From the NCBI GenBank assembly GCA_012523185.1, contig JAAYIY010000053.1:1-57114 (forward strand): DNA of 57,114 nucleotides, written 5' to 3'. The stretch comes from Clostridiales bacterium. Its GTDB lineage: Bacteria; Bacillota; Clostridia; Oscillospirales; Acutalibacteraceae. The notes below the pieces were generated by a model. It ran no database searches, was not told the origin of the DNA, and saw only the letters and a list, made by a program, of their open reading frames with translations. A program made the position numbers and the translations under genes. Positions 24,694 through 32,125 of the stretch are shown in pieces; within the stretch, counting starts at the first letter, position 1, and each line of letters opens with the position of its first letter.

Positions 24694-24810
24694 AAAAACC
24701 ATCCTTCCTTTTTCGTAAATCCACAAAACCGCACTTCTATTGTATTACTATTTTTGCCGTTTGTCCAGAGTTTTCACATAGGTTGCCGCATTTTGCAATA
24801 TTTTATCTTG

Positions 24811-24850
24811 GGCAACACCGCGCAATGAGCGGCTGAAGCCTTTGTTGCAC
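24811..24850. repeat. Short interspersed repeat, copy 3
   Basis: 39 bp identical to the copy at 17896 (GGGCAACACCGCGCAATGAG to TTTGTTGC), between the small anchored gene and the secreted-protein operon. Confidence 0.7.
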
Positions 24851-24873
24851 GCTTGCTTGCCTTTTTTGCAAAT

Positions 24874-24922
24874 GAAAAACCCCGGAGTCCGGGAATCATG
24901 TTAAATCCCTGAGCATCCGGGG
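24874..24922 (-). terminator. Terminator of the four-gene secreted-protein operon
   Basis: CCCCGGA (24880-24886) pairs with TCCGGGG (24916-24922), enclosing a second small stem. A T-run follows on the minus strand. Confidence 0.75.
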
Positions 24923-24940
24923 CATATTTTCGGAGGACTG

Positions 24941-25783
24941 TCAGTCAAACAGGCTTATTATCGGCGTCACCCATGAATCGAGCCAGCGTGCGAATATCTC
25001 AAACATTATCTTAATAGATTGGACAGACGCTTGATATACGCCGACATCGCCGCTGCTTTCCGTTTCTGTGCCTGTCATTTTATCAAGCACCTTTTGCAGC
25101 CCGTTAAGAATTGCGTTTACTATCTGCTTGTTGTAAGCAAGGAAGGGCGCGGTAAGCTTTTGCAGCCAGGTGGCGTTTGTGTCGAGTATCACCGTCAAAT
25201 CGTCGTCTTCCTCGCCATTGCTGTCTTCGTGGAAGGTTTTGTCCCAAAGGCCGTAAAGGACAAGGCTGTTTACGTTGCCTTGATCGACGGTTTTGGCACG
25301 GAAAACCACCCATCCTATGAAGGTGTTGCTTTCGGGATAATTGATGGTGAAGTCGAATTCCGCCTCGTTAGTCGTGCCCTCATTGACCTTTTGGTCAAGT
25401 CCGAGTACAGTGTATTTGTTTTCGTTAGCCGCAAATTTTGATTTTGAAACCTCGTCTGTCAAAAAACGCTTTGCGGAAATGCTGAACGCAGTCATTTCCT
25501 CGTTTGCGGCCTCCCACAAGCCGGCGGCGTTAGCGTCGACATCGGGAAAATATGTTACGCTTGTTTTCAGCTCTTTTTGGAAAAAGATTGTGTCGCCGGG
25601 ATAAAGAATTGTCGCCTTTTCGTTGCCTTCCGTGTATTCGGTCAAGGAAGTGAAATCATCGTCCTCCATGACAATATAGTCGGCGTCGCCGCCCGGGCCG
25701 GGATTGTCCGCCGTGGCAAAAACGGAGCATACGCCCAAGAGCGTCAGCATCACGAGAAAAGCGGACAAAAGTTTCTTTAGCAT
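24941..25783 (-). CDS. Secreted protein of the PGDT/GW family, member 4 of operon
   Basis: 280 residues from ATG at 25783 (AAAGGA upstream). It has a signal peptide (LLSAFLVMLTLLGVCSVFATA), a beta segment with ILYPGDTIFFQKELK, then FIGWVVFRAK ... SLVLYGLWDK, which resembles a single Flg_new/InlB B-repeat-like beta-grasp unit. An acidic linker and a C-terminal ~80-residue helical region with amphipathic, Trp-rich ends (FEIFARWLDSWVTPIISLF) complete it. It is the last gene of the operon. Related in plan, weakly in sequence, to the three genes upstream. I do not recognise a function. Confidence 0.75.
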   Translation of the reverse strand: MLKKLLSAFLVMLTLLGVCSVFATADNPGPGGDADYIVMEDDDFTSLTEYTEGNEKATILYPGDTIFFQKELKTSVTYFPDVDANAAGLWEAANEEMTAFSISAKRFLTDEVSKSKFAANENKYTVLGLDQKVNEGTTNEAEFDFTINYPESNTFIGWVVFRAKTVDQGNVNSLVLYGLWDKTFHEDSNGEEDDDLTVILDTNATWLQKLTAPFLAYNKQIVNAILNGLQKVLDKMTGTETESSGDVGVYQASVQSIKIMFEIFARWLDSWVTPIISLFD

Positions 25784-25816
25784 TAAAATCATCCTTTCAC
25801 TGTCGCTTTATACTTG

Positions 25817-26518
25817 TTATACCTTGCTGATGCTCTTAAAGAACTGCGCCAAATTCGCAAAGAACTTAGGCAGCGCCTCAAGCATAACGTTGCCGAAAAT
25901 GTCGCGCAGGATATCGCGAACCACAAGGTATTGTGTGTAAAGAGTCTCGCCGAACGCCTCAAGCTTCGTCGGCTCGCGCTTTGACCATACCGGCTCTAAC
26001 GTAATGTCAAGATCATAGCTGTTGTCCTTGTTTATCTTAACGACAGTCCAGCCTGAAATAGACATATATTTATAAAGAGTCGTTTCATTGTATTTGTAGT
26101 CGATTGTGATGATAACTTCATCGTCCTTGCTGCCTGTTTTAAGGTCTGTCGACGCTACAAATTCTCCCTTGTTGTCCATCATGTTCTTAACTTCTTCGCC
26201 GTAACCCTTGACGGTGTAAATTCCGCCGTACTGTGACACAAAGCTTGGAATGGAGTCTCTAAACTGTGTGATTGGAAGGTCGGGAGCGAATTTTTTGCCA
26301 AGTCCGCTTGTTACGTTTTCGACTTCGTCAACGCCGACGGTGTAGGTTACAACGCACATCTCAGCATCAAAAAATGATGAAAATGAATAACCCACCTCCA
26401 AGACCTGCCCGACATAAAACCCCGAGGGGGATAGTGCGGGCTCATCGGCATAAACGGTAACGCCGAGACATAACAAGGCGGTCGCCGCAGCAAGAATTAT
26501 CGCAAGTGCTTTTTTCAT
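25817..26518 (-). CDS. Secreted protein of the PGDT/GW family, member 3 of operon
   Basis: 233 residues. Signal peptide AIILAAATALLCLGVTVYA is followed by FYVGQVLEVGYSFSSFF, which takes the place of the PGDTV strand. Two beta blocks with VVTYTVG and IYTVKGYGEEV lead to SISGWTVVKINKD ... ITLEPVWSKR, the GW...W unit. The C-terminal amphipathic helices are rich in Phe/Leu (ALPKFFANLAQFFKS). This is the most diverged member. GGAGGAAA precedes the start; 18 bp separate it from the upstream gene. Function unknown. Confidence 0.73.
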   Translation of the reverse strand: MKKALAIILAAATALLCLGVTVYADEPALSPSGFYVGQVLEVGYSFSSFFDAEMCVVTYTVGVDEVENVTSGLGKKFAPDLPITQFRDSIPSFVSQYGGIYTVKGYGEEVKNMMDNKGEFVASTDLKTGSKDDEVIITIDYKYNETTLYKYMSISGWTVVKINKDNSYDLDITLEPVWSKREPTKLEAFGETLYTQYLVVRDILRDIFGNVMLEALPKFFANLAQFFKSISKV

Positions 26519-26536
26519 TTCACTTTTCCTCCACTA

Positions 26537-27133
26537 TTAACCGAAATAATCGACCATGCGCTTTGACAAGTCGACAATGTACGCAAAGAGATAGTCGATG
26601 AATGTCCTTAAATAGGACCTTATCATCACCAGAAAACCTTCCCAGCCCTCAAGCACGGGAATTTCCCACGTCGCTGTGAGATTTATCTGGTTGAAATTGC
26701 TTTCCGAGTATGCGTATGTAACTTTCCAGCCCTTAAACTCGTATGAGTAGGGGTTTGAAAAATCTATTTCTCTGCCGGTGTTGTCGACGTTGTCGGCATA
26801 TGTCGTCTCGTCGCCTATCGCCTTTACGGCATAGCCTGTCGTCTTGTTGTTGTCCCTGAAAAAATCGTATCCTCCGTCGCTTACCGACTTTGAGCCGTCT
26901 TTGTAGTTGGTGAGATAATCCACAATGAGGATTTGGCTTGCTGTGCCGTCAAGCTCAACAGTGTCGCCCGGCTGGATCAAATATTCCTCTCCCGCCTTAA
27001 ACGCCGACTTTATGTCGCTCATCTTGTGGACGGCGCCGCTCGGCTCCGTCACGTCCGCCGCGGACGCGGTTGTTCCGAACACGCAAAACACAAGCGACAG
27101 GGACAGTAGTGCCGCTAAAAATCTTTTAGTCAT
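26537..27133 (-). CDS. Secreted protein of the PGDT/GW family, member 2 of operon
   Basis: 198 residues, the shortest of the four. It has signal peptide RFLAALLSLSLVFCVFGTTASA, the strand LIQPGDTVELDGT, the unit FKGWKVTYAYSE ... INLTATWEI, then a C-terminal helix pair (VMIRSYLRTFIDYLFAYIVDLS). AAGGAGGA precedes the ATG, and only 13 bp separate it from member 1. The GW...TATW module is the typical single repeat of the Listeria-Bacteroides (Flg_new) type. The C-terminal helix could sit on a membrane. Function unknown. Confidence 0.73.
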   Translation of the reverse strand: MTKRFLAALLSLSLVFCVFGTTASAADVTEPSGAVHKMSDIKSAFKAGEEYLIQPGDTVELDGTASQILIVDYLTNYKDGSKSVSDGGYDFFRDNNKTTGYAVKAIGDETTYADNVDNTGREIDFSNPYSYEFKGWKVTYAYSESNFNQINLTATWEIPVLEGWEGFLVMIRSYLRTFIDYLFAYIVDLSKRMVDYFG

Positions 27134-27146
27134 AGCTTCTTCCTCC

Positions 27147-27992
27147 TTAGTCCACTTTTATGCCGAAAAATTCATATACTTTTTGCAGGTTTCCGCGGTC
27201 TGAAAGGAACGCGGCGATAAAGCCGAAAATCAACGCGGGAAGCTTCGGTATAAAAGAAAGATAATATCTCCAGTCTTTTTTATCGAACTGGCTTGTCTCT
27301 GAAAAAAGAGCAAAGAATTTGTCAAGCAGCTTCATTATTTCAGATTTGTTTTCATCGTCGGGGTCTGTCGGATCAGTCGGGTCTGTCGGGTCTGTCGGAT
27401 CCTCCGACGGCTTCCTGTCCCAGCAAGCATAAAGCTTGATGCTGGTCGCCGACGACTTGTTGCTCATCTCACCCACAACCCATCCGAGGAATTCGACGTT
27501 GCCGCCGCTTTCGTTCTTAAGGCAGTAGTCTATGGGCAATATACCCCAAATATAGTTGGACTTGTCCCTTGCTTCATAAACATCGTCCTCGCTGTTTATG
27601 TCGGGTATCGTAACACCGGCAAAGTCCGCGGGACTGTAATCTTCGGAATAATAGAAGCTCTTGTATTTGTTTGCGCTTGACGCGAATGTGCTTACAGTGC
27701 CGAGCGAGTTAACATAATCTCTCCATGTGGTGTTCTTTATGCTCGCTGCCGCGATGTTAAGCGCATCCGAAAGAAAAGTCACTTCCAGCTTCCTTGTTTT
27801 TGTTTCAAAATTAACTGTATCCCCGGGCTTGAGAATTGTCACATCCTTGTCGGAATTCTTTGTGGATATGGGAAAAACTATGTCAAGCGAATTGTACGTT
27901 GTGCCGACAGGCGGCTCGTCCGCTATGACTGAAACGGCGCAAATTCCGACGGTCATCAAGACCGCAAGCATGGTGGCGACAAGTTTTTTCAT
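27147..27992 (-). CDS. Secreted protein of the PGDT/GW family, member 1 of operon
   Basis: 281 residues from ATG at 27992 behind AGGGAGGA. It has signal peptide LVATMLAVLMTVGICAVSVIA, the strand ILKPGDTVNFETK, an alpha/beta region, then FLGWVVGEMSNK ... IKLYACWDRK. A (DPT)n repeat linker (about residues 195-210) follows. The C-terminal half is hydrophobic (YYLSFIPKLPALIFGFIAAFLS) and may insert into a membrane. It is the first gene after the promoter at 28119-28147. Function unknown; the four proteins read as a diverged paralogous set. Confidence 0.75.
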   Translation of the reverse strand: MKKLVATMLAVLMTVGICAVSVIADEPPVGTTYNSLDIVFPISTKNSDKDVTILKPGDTVNFETKTRKLEVTFLSDALNIAAASIKNTTWRDYVNSLGTVSTFASSANKYKSFYYSEDYSPADFAGVTIPDINSEDDVYEARDKSNYIWGILPIDYCLKNESGGNVEFLGWVVGEMSNKSSATSIKLYACWDRKPSEDPTDPTDPTDPTDPDDENKSEIMKLLDKFFALFSETSQFDKKDWRYYLSFIPKLPALIFGFIAAFLSDRGNLQKVYEFFGIKVD

Positions 27993-28118
27993 GGCTGCTT
28001 CCTCCCTTTGAAAAAAAATAATGCTGTTATCAACAAGCGATGCAATGGCACACACTTATAATGATACTGCATTATTTTAAACTATAATGATCATTTTAGC
28101 AATAGCTTTTTTGAAATT

Positions 28119-28147
28119 ATTTTAATATTCTTTGTCTGTACCGTCAA
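28119..28147 (-). promoter_or_regulatory. Promoter of the four-gene secreted-protein operon
   Basis: Minus-strand TTGACG (28147-28142) and TAAAAT (28124-28119) with a 17-bp spacer, leaving a ~120-nt AT-rich leader before the ATG at 27992. This suggests vegetative (sigma-A) rather than sporulation expression. Confidence 0.6.
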
Positions 28148-28206
28148 TTTTGATAAAACTTAGCAGGCTTTTTTGTTTAACCTTTACAAGCCTTTGGGTT
28201 TATTTG

Positions 28207-28524
28207 TCAAATATAAAATTCAATAAGCTCGGCGATGCATTCAGGCAGCGCGATTAAGTTTCCGAGGGGTGCCGGAATAAGCTTTAGCACGGCGCGCCAA
28301 TTGCGCGGAATCTCCACACTCAAAACCTTTTCGTCGACGCTCAAGGTGATTTGGTTTTCGTTTTGGACGGCAGCCGCCACGGCGCTGTCGTCTCCGGCAG
28401 CTGTTGTTTTGGTGTTTGTGTCAGCCAACGCGACTCCGCAGGCGACAGTCGTCACACAAAGACAAGCAAGCAGCGCAAACACATACGCTCTCCAGATTTT
28501 CATTGCCGATGTTTTGTATTTCAT
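28207..28524 (-). CDS. Small secreted protein following spoIIP, unknown function
   Basis: 105 residues from ATG at 28524, behind AAAGGAAGG. It has an N-terminal signal peptide (AYVFALLACLCVTTVACGVALA), a short Thr/Ala linker, a strand segment (ITLSVDEKVLSVEIP), and a C-terminal amphipathic helix (LPECIAELIEFYI). It starts 22 bp after the spoIIP stop and is probably cotranscribed with spoIIP. Its plan (export signal, short beta part, helical end) echoes the four proteins encoded downstream, but it lacks the PGDT and GW motifs. Function unknown. Confidence 0.62.
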   Translation of the reverse strand: MKYKTSAMKIWRAYVFALLACLCVTTVACGVALADTNTKTTAAGDDSAVAAAVQNENQITLSVDEKVLSVEIPRNWRAVLKLIPAPLGNLIALPECIAELIEFYI

Positions 28525-28546
28525 TTTTTTGTACCTTCCTTTCCTT

Positions 28547-29683
28547 TTATGCAGAAACGTGTTTTTCAAGCAGAGCAGCAAGCCCCCGCCCGAAAAGCCG
28601 CCCGGCATAAGCCGCTTCCTCAAGTGTATTAGCCTCGCTTCCGACCTCCACAAGAAGCGAATATTTTGTCATGTCCATATTGTATTTCCTTTGGCAAAAG
28701 AACACCGGCCTCATCAGACCGGGAGACATATCCTCGCATGATTTTTGTAAGCCGAGCGCGAATCTCAAGTTTGATTCCCAGTTTTGAAAGTCCTTTACCG
28801 TCCCCTCCTGAGCGCCTGTAATAATCATCACCTGCGCCGACTTTTTGCCGCCTATTTCTGAAATCGGCTTTATCTTCGTCCCGTCATTTTCTTGTATGGC
28901 GTCTCTGTGTACATCTATTGTCACCTGTATTTCCGGATGTTTTTCAAGGTGTTTTCGGACTGTCTCCCTTGAACGGTCATAGGCTCCTGAATATTTTAAG
29001 TCGTGAACTGTTTCATCGTGAATGACGTTGAAGCCCGCCGCCTCAAGCTCTTTGGCTATCTCTTTTCCGACGCGCACAATGTTTCTTGACGAGTCGGCGG
29101 TCCTTGACGACTTGTCGGCGGCGTACCAATCCCTGTCCAAAAGCTCAAAACCCTCTGTCGTATGTGTGTGGTATATAAGCACTGACGGCTTTGACTTATC
29201 CTTTATTTTTAAGTCCGTGCCTTCCTTTAACACCTTTTCAATGTTGATTGCCTTTGTGTCGGTGGCGTTTCGGACAAGAACATTGCCGAAAATTGAAGTC
29301 GCGCTTGATTTGCCGTAGGTCCACGGCTTTATACTCCCATCCTTTTTATCGTCGGCGGAGCTTTTTTTCGCGTCTTCCATCAGCTTCAGTATGTCTTTCG
29401 GCGTTTCGGCGGCGTCGCCTGAACGCTCATCTGATATTTCTGTCTGCCGCTGCGCCGACAAGCCGGCCGATTCTGATATAACGTCTGTTTCTGGCAAGTT
29501 AAATAACGCTTCCCTTATATAAGCGCGGCCGCCTTCCGGCAGCGCGGCGCAGGCGCAGGCAATCACAGCCTTGTTTTTGATTTCCCGCGGAACAAAGATT
29601 GCAGACAAAATAACCGCCGCCGTCGCCAGCGACATCACATATTCGGGCATACTTTTCCGCTTTGTTCTTGTTTCACCTCGCAT
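28547..29683 (-). CDS. spoIIP: SpoIIP, engulfment peptidoglycan amidase/endopeptidase
   Basis: 378 residues. An N-terminal membrane helix is followed by a long linker and the SpoIIP domain: VLIYHTHTTE (metal/catalytic His), TIDVHRDA, KSAQVMIITG, and LLVEVGSEANTLEEA near the C-terminus. SpoIIP cuts stem peptides and glycans of septal peptidoglycan with SpoIID/SpoIIM to drive engulfment. gpr-spoIIP is the usual clostridial order and is seen here (gpr 72 bp upstream). The ATG at 29683 has a weak ribosome binding site; ATG at the MPEYVM position is an alternative. Confidence 0.95.
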   Translation of the reverse strand: MRGETRTKRKSMPEYVMSLATAAVILSAIFVPREIKNKAVIACACAALPEGGRAYIREALFNLPETDVISESAGLSAQRQTEISDERSGDAAETPKDILKLMEDAKKSSADDKKDGSIKPWTYGKSSATSIFGNVLVRNATDTKAINIEKVLKEGTDLKIKDKSKPSVLIYHTHTTEGFELLDRDWYAADKSSRTADSSRNIVRVGKEIAKELEAAGFNVIHDETVHDLKYSGAYDRSRETVRKHLEKHPEIQVTIDVHRDAIQENDGTKIKPISEIGGKKSAQVMIITGAQEGTVKDFQNWESNLRFALGLQKSCEDMSPGLMRPVFFCQRKYNMDMTKYSLLVEVGSEANTLEEAAYAGRLFGRGLAALLEKHVSA

Positions 29684-29755
29684 AGGTTTGTCCCGCCGGC
29701 CTTTCTTAGTGTCTGTATAACAATTATATATGCCGAATTGACTGTGATTATACTG

Positions 29756-30637
29756 TCACGACACAAGCATCAGCATATCCTCGGGCGATAAATGCGGCTG
29801 CAGCGCCATGTTGACAGACATGGCGATAAGGTGCGCCGCTCTGTCTATCATGAGGTCTATTTCGCGCGGAGTAATCATCATCTGAGCGCCCTCCGGCTCC
29901 ATCTTTGCCTTCAGGTTTTCGCTGTCGCCGCCGGAAAGCAAATCACCCGCAAGAGTCACGGCGTCGACAACAGTCGGCACTCCCACGGATATAACAGGCA
30001 CGCCGAGCAGCTCCTTGTTGATGGCCGTTCTTGCGTTTCCCACTCCGGAGCCGGGAATAACTCCTGTGTCCGACATTTGAATCGTGCGTCCCAGCCTTGA
30101 CAGCCGCCTTGCCGCCAAAGCGTCAATCGTAATTACTGCACAGGGTTTTACAGACCTCACCGCTCCCGCTATAATTTCACCTGTTTCGACGCCTGTTTTC
30201 CCGAGAACACCGGGAACAATATTCGCCACCGGCCGAAGATTTCCAAGCCCCGCCGAGCCGGCAAGCTCTTTTCCTATGTGACGCGTCGCCAAAATGAGGG
30301 CGGAACATTTCGGCCCCACCGCGCCGGGCGTTATGTCCTCGTTGCCGAGACCGGCGACAAGGACCGTCCCCTCGTCCGGCAGCAGCTCGCGCAGGGCGTC
30401 GGCGACAGCTCCGAGCCTGTCGTCAAAAAGCTGAGATGATTTTGAAAACGGCGGCACTTCGACTGTAATATATTTCCCGATAGGTTTTCCGATTGCCTGT
30501 TCGCCCTTTTCGTTTCGCACCTCGATTCGCGTTATTTTTACGCCGTCCTTTTCTGTCACGGCGCAGCTTACTCCGTCCGGAAGCCCGTCGCCGTATGTCT
30601 CGCTTTTTTCAAGCGCAAGGTCGGTTCTGAAATTCAA
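29756..30637 (-). CDS. gpr: GPR germination protease
   Basis: 293 residues from TTG at 30637, preceded by GAAGGA; upstream in-frame codons lack a site. Family motifs: RTDLALE at the N-terminus (short propeptide region), AGLGNEDITPGAVGPKC (Asp of the aspartate pair), VITIDALAARR (second Asp) and DTGVIPGSGVGNAR. GPR degrades the small acid-soluble spore proteins during germination and is made as a zymogen in the forespore. SASP genes are not in the window. It is divergent from rpsT, sharing the ~240-bp intergenic region. Confidence 0.95.
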   Translation of the reverse strand: MNFRTDLALEKSETYGDGLPDGVSCAVTEKDGVKITRIEVRNEKGEQAIGKPIGKYITVEVPPFSKSSQLFDDRLGAVADALRELLPDEGTVLVAGLGNEDITPGAVGPKCSALILATRHIGKELAGSAGLGNLRPVANIVPGVLGKTGVETGEIIAGAVRSVKPCAVITIDALAARRLSRLGRTIQMSDTGVIPGSGVGNARTAINKELLGVPVISVGVPTVVDAVTLAGDLLSGGDSENLKAKMEPEGAQMMITPREIDLMIDRAAHLIAMSVNMALQPHLSPEDMLMLVS

Positions 30638-30702
30638 AATAATCCTTCTTTCTTGACGAAAACTTTTAATTGATAAAACGCGGAAAGTTTTTGAAATTTT
30701 TC

Positions 30703-30731
30703 TTGCATTTTGGGGCACAATATGATATCAT
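30703..30731 (+). promoter_or_regulatory. Promoter of rpsT
   Basis: TTGCAT (30703-30708) and TATCAT (30726-30731), 17-bp spacer. Transcription would begin near 30738, leaving a ~140-nt leader. Confidence 0.7.
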
Positions 30732-30749
30732 ACATAGCTGTATAGTAGA

Positions 30750-30841
30750 CGACTGCGAAAGTTCAGTTTTTACCATACTATAAATTTGTCATACGGCGTT
30801 TGGCATTGACAGGCACCATCAGACCCGGGCTTTCGCAATCG
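30750..30841 (+). promoter_or_regulatory. Structured rpsT leader (candidate cis-regulatory RNA)
   Basis: CGACTGCGAAAG (30750-30761) pairs with CTTTCGCAATCG (30830-30841), 11 of 12 positions, closing a ~68-nt internal region. It ends 12 nt before the ribosome binding site (30854-30859 area). An autoregulatory S20-leader role is plausible but unproven. Confidence 0.45.
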
Positions 30842-30877
30842 CCTGCCTCTATGACTGAAAAAGGAGGTGTCGCATAC

Positions 30878-31132
30878 ATGCCAAATATAAAATCTTCTAA
30901 AAAGCGCGTCAACGTTAACAAGGCAAGGGCTTTGCGTAATAAATCGGCTAATTCCGCGCTGAAAACCGCCATCAAAAAGGCTCACGCGGCTGTCAGCGCG
31001 AACGAAGCCGATAAGGCGGCGTTAGTTGCGGCGGCAATCAAAAAGGTTGACCAGGCACACACAAAAGGTCTGCTTCACAAAAACAACGCAGCACGCAAAA
31101 AGTCGGCGCTCGCAAAGCTTCTGAATGACTGA
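30878..31132 (+). CDS. rpsT: 30S ribosomal protein S20
   Basis: 84 residues, MPNIKSSKKRV ... AARKKSALAKLLN, the full S20 helical bundle that binds 16S rRNA. The start ATG follows AAAAAGGAGGTG. It is transcribed divergently from gpr and is first in a two-gene unit with a small Cys-rich gene. Confidence 0.97.
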   Translation: MPNIKSSKKRVNVNKARALRNKSANSALKTAIKKAHAAVSANEADKAALVAAAIKKVDQAHTKGLLHKNNAARKKSALAKLLND

Positions 31133-31156
31133 TAAAATTAATGGAGGTTAGCGAAT

Positions 31157-31396
31157 ATGTGTAAAGGCTTCAAAAAGTTTCTTAAGGTTATCGGCGTCAT
31201 AGCAGCAATCGCAGGCGCGGCGGCAGGCATTTACATTGCCGTCAAAAAGATCACCGCACGCAAGGAATCCGCGGATTACGCGGACGAGTTTGTCCCGTGT
31301 GAGTGCTGCGACTGTGAGGAGTGCGGCACCGAGCCTTGCGACGAAAGCACTCCCGCCGAGACTCCCGCCGAAAACGGCGGCGAGGAATCCGAATAG
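31157..31396 (+). CDS. Small single-TM protein with Cys-rich, Pro/Glu tail
   Basis: 79 residues, 24 bp after rpsT, with GGAGG before the ATG. An N-terminal basic helix and one membrane segment (VIGVIAAIAGAAAGIYIAV) are followed by a short tail containing CECCDCEEC and a second Cys, then an acidic Pro/Thr-rich end. The Cys cluster could bind metal or be a disulfide patch; the N-in/C-out orientation is uncertain. I do not recognise it. It is read with rpsT up to the terminator at 31441. Confidence 0.7.
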   Translation: MCKGFKKFLKVIGVIAAIAGAAAGIYIAVKKITARKESADYADEFVPCECCDCEECGTEPCDESTPAETPAENGGEESE

Positions 31397-31440
31397 TTAA
31401 CCGATGTCAAAAATATGTCCTTTTGTCAGAAGCGCAGTCC

Positions 31441-31479
31441 GAGAACCCTGATTTCAATCTGAAAACGGGGTTCTTTTTT
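31441..31479 (+). terminator. Terminator of rpsT operon
   Basis: GAACCC and GGGTTC flank a larger loop and are followed by a run of T (from 31472). Confidence 0.8.
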
Positions 31480-31544
31480 TTGCGGAAAAAACGACGCACA
31501 GGAAAAAGCCAAAACCCGCGAACAGGATTCGGCTTTTTAAAAGT

Positions 31545-31910
31545 CTACTTCGCCTTGGGCTTTGCGATTACGGAAAATATAAGCCCGCTGAGCAGCGCCG
31601 CCGTCAGTCCCGCCGCGCCCGCCGTCAACGGTCCGCTTATCACGCCCAAAAGCCCGTCCTCGCTTATCGCCTTTTTTGTTCCGTCGGCAAGAGTGTACCC
31701 AAAGCCGGTCAGCGGCACCGTCGCGCCCGCGCCCGCCCATTTTACAATGGGGGCATACAGACCTGTCGCACCGAGAAAAACGCCGAGGACGACAAAACAG
31801 ACAAGTATCCTGCCCGGCGTCATTTTTGTCGTGTCAATAAGAATTTGCCCGACGACGCAGATTAAGCCGCCTATAAAAAACGCTTTTAACAAGTCAAGCA
31901 CTATGCTCAA
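31545..31910 (-). CDS. spoVAE: SpoVAE (spore dipicolinate channel subunit)
   Basis: 121 residues with about four membrane segments. It has the family features: GGLICVVGQILIDTTKMTPGRI near the N-terminus, ILVCFVVLGVFLGATGLY, and FGYTLADGTKKAI. SpoVA proteins move dipicolinic acid into the forespore and out again on germination. It starts at TTG behind GGCGGTG. spoVAC and spoVAD, usual neighbours, are absent here, so this gene stands alone. Confidence 0.9.
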   Translation of the reverse strand: MSIVLDLLKAFFIGGLICVVGQILIDTTKMTPGRILVCFVVLGVFLGATGLYAPIVKWAGAGATVPLTGFGYTLADGTKKAISEDGLLGVISGPLTAGAAGLTAALLSGLIFSVIAKPKAK

Positions 31911-31957
31911 AAAATCACCGCCATTTTTAAGTTTCGATTATTGTTTGCATTTTTACA

Positions 31958-31995
31958 AAAAAATATACCTGCCCCGCCGTATAAAGCGAAGCAGG
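31958..31995 (-). terminator. Terminator of the Thr-rich anchored protein gene
   Basis: CCTGCTTCGC and GCGGGGCAGG (minus strand) form a 10-bp stem with two wobbles, followed by a T-run. Confidence 0.7.
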
Positions 31996-32125
31996 CGCAT
32001 AATTAAAGTTTTGAAAACAGATTTTTGATTGCCAGACACAAGGCGCCGAACAACGGCAAAGGCTCAAATCTTAAAGCCAAAACCGCTTGTGCCGAAAAAA
32101 CTGTCGTGTATATTGCGGCGAGTGT

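Noticed and set aside
22910..31910. Reading the four secreted proteins as sporulation genes because of their neighbours
   Set aside because: Their promoter reads as sigma-A and no sporulation-sigma boxes were seen; position alone is not enough.
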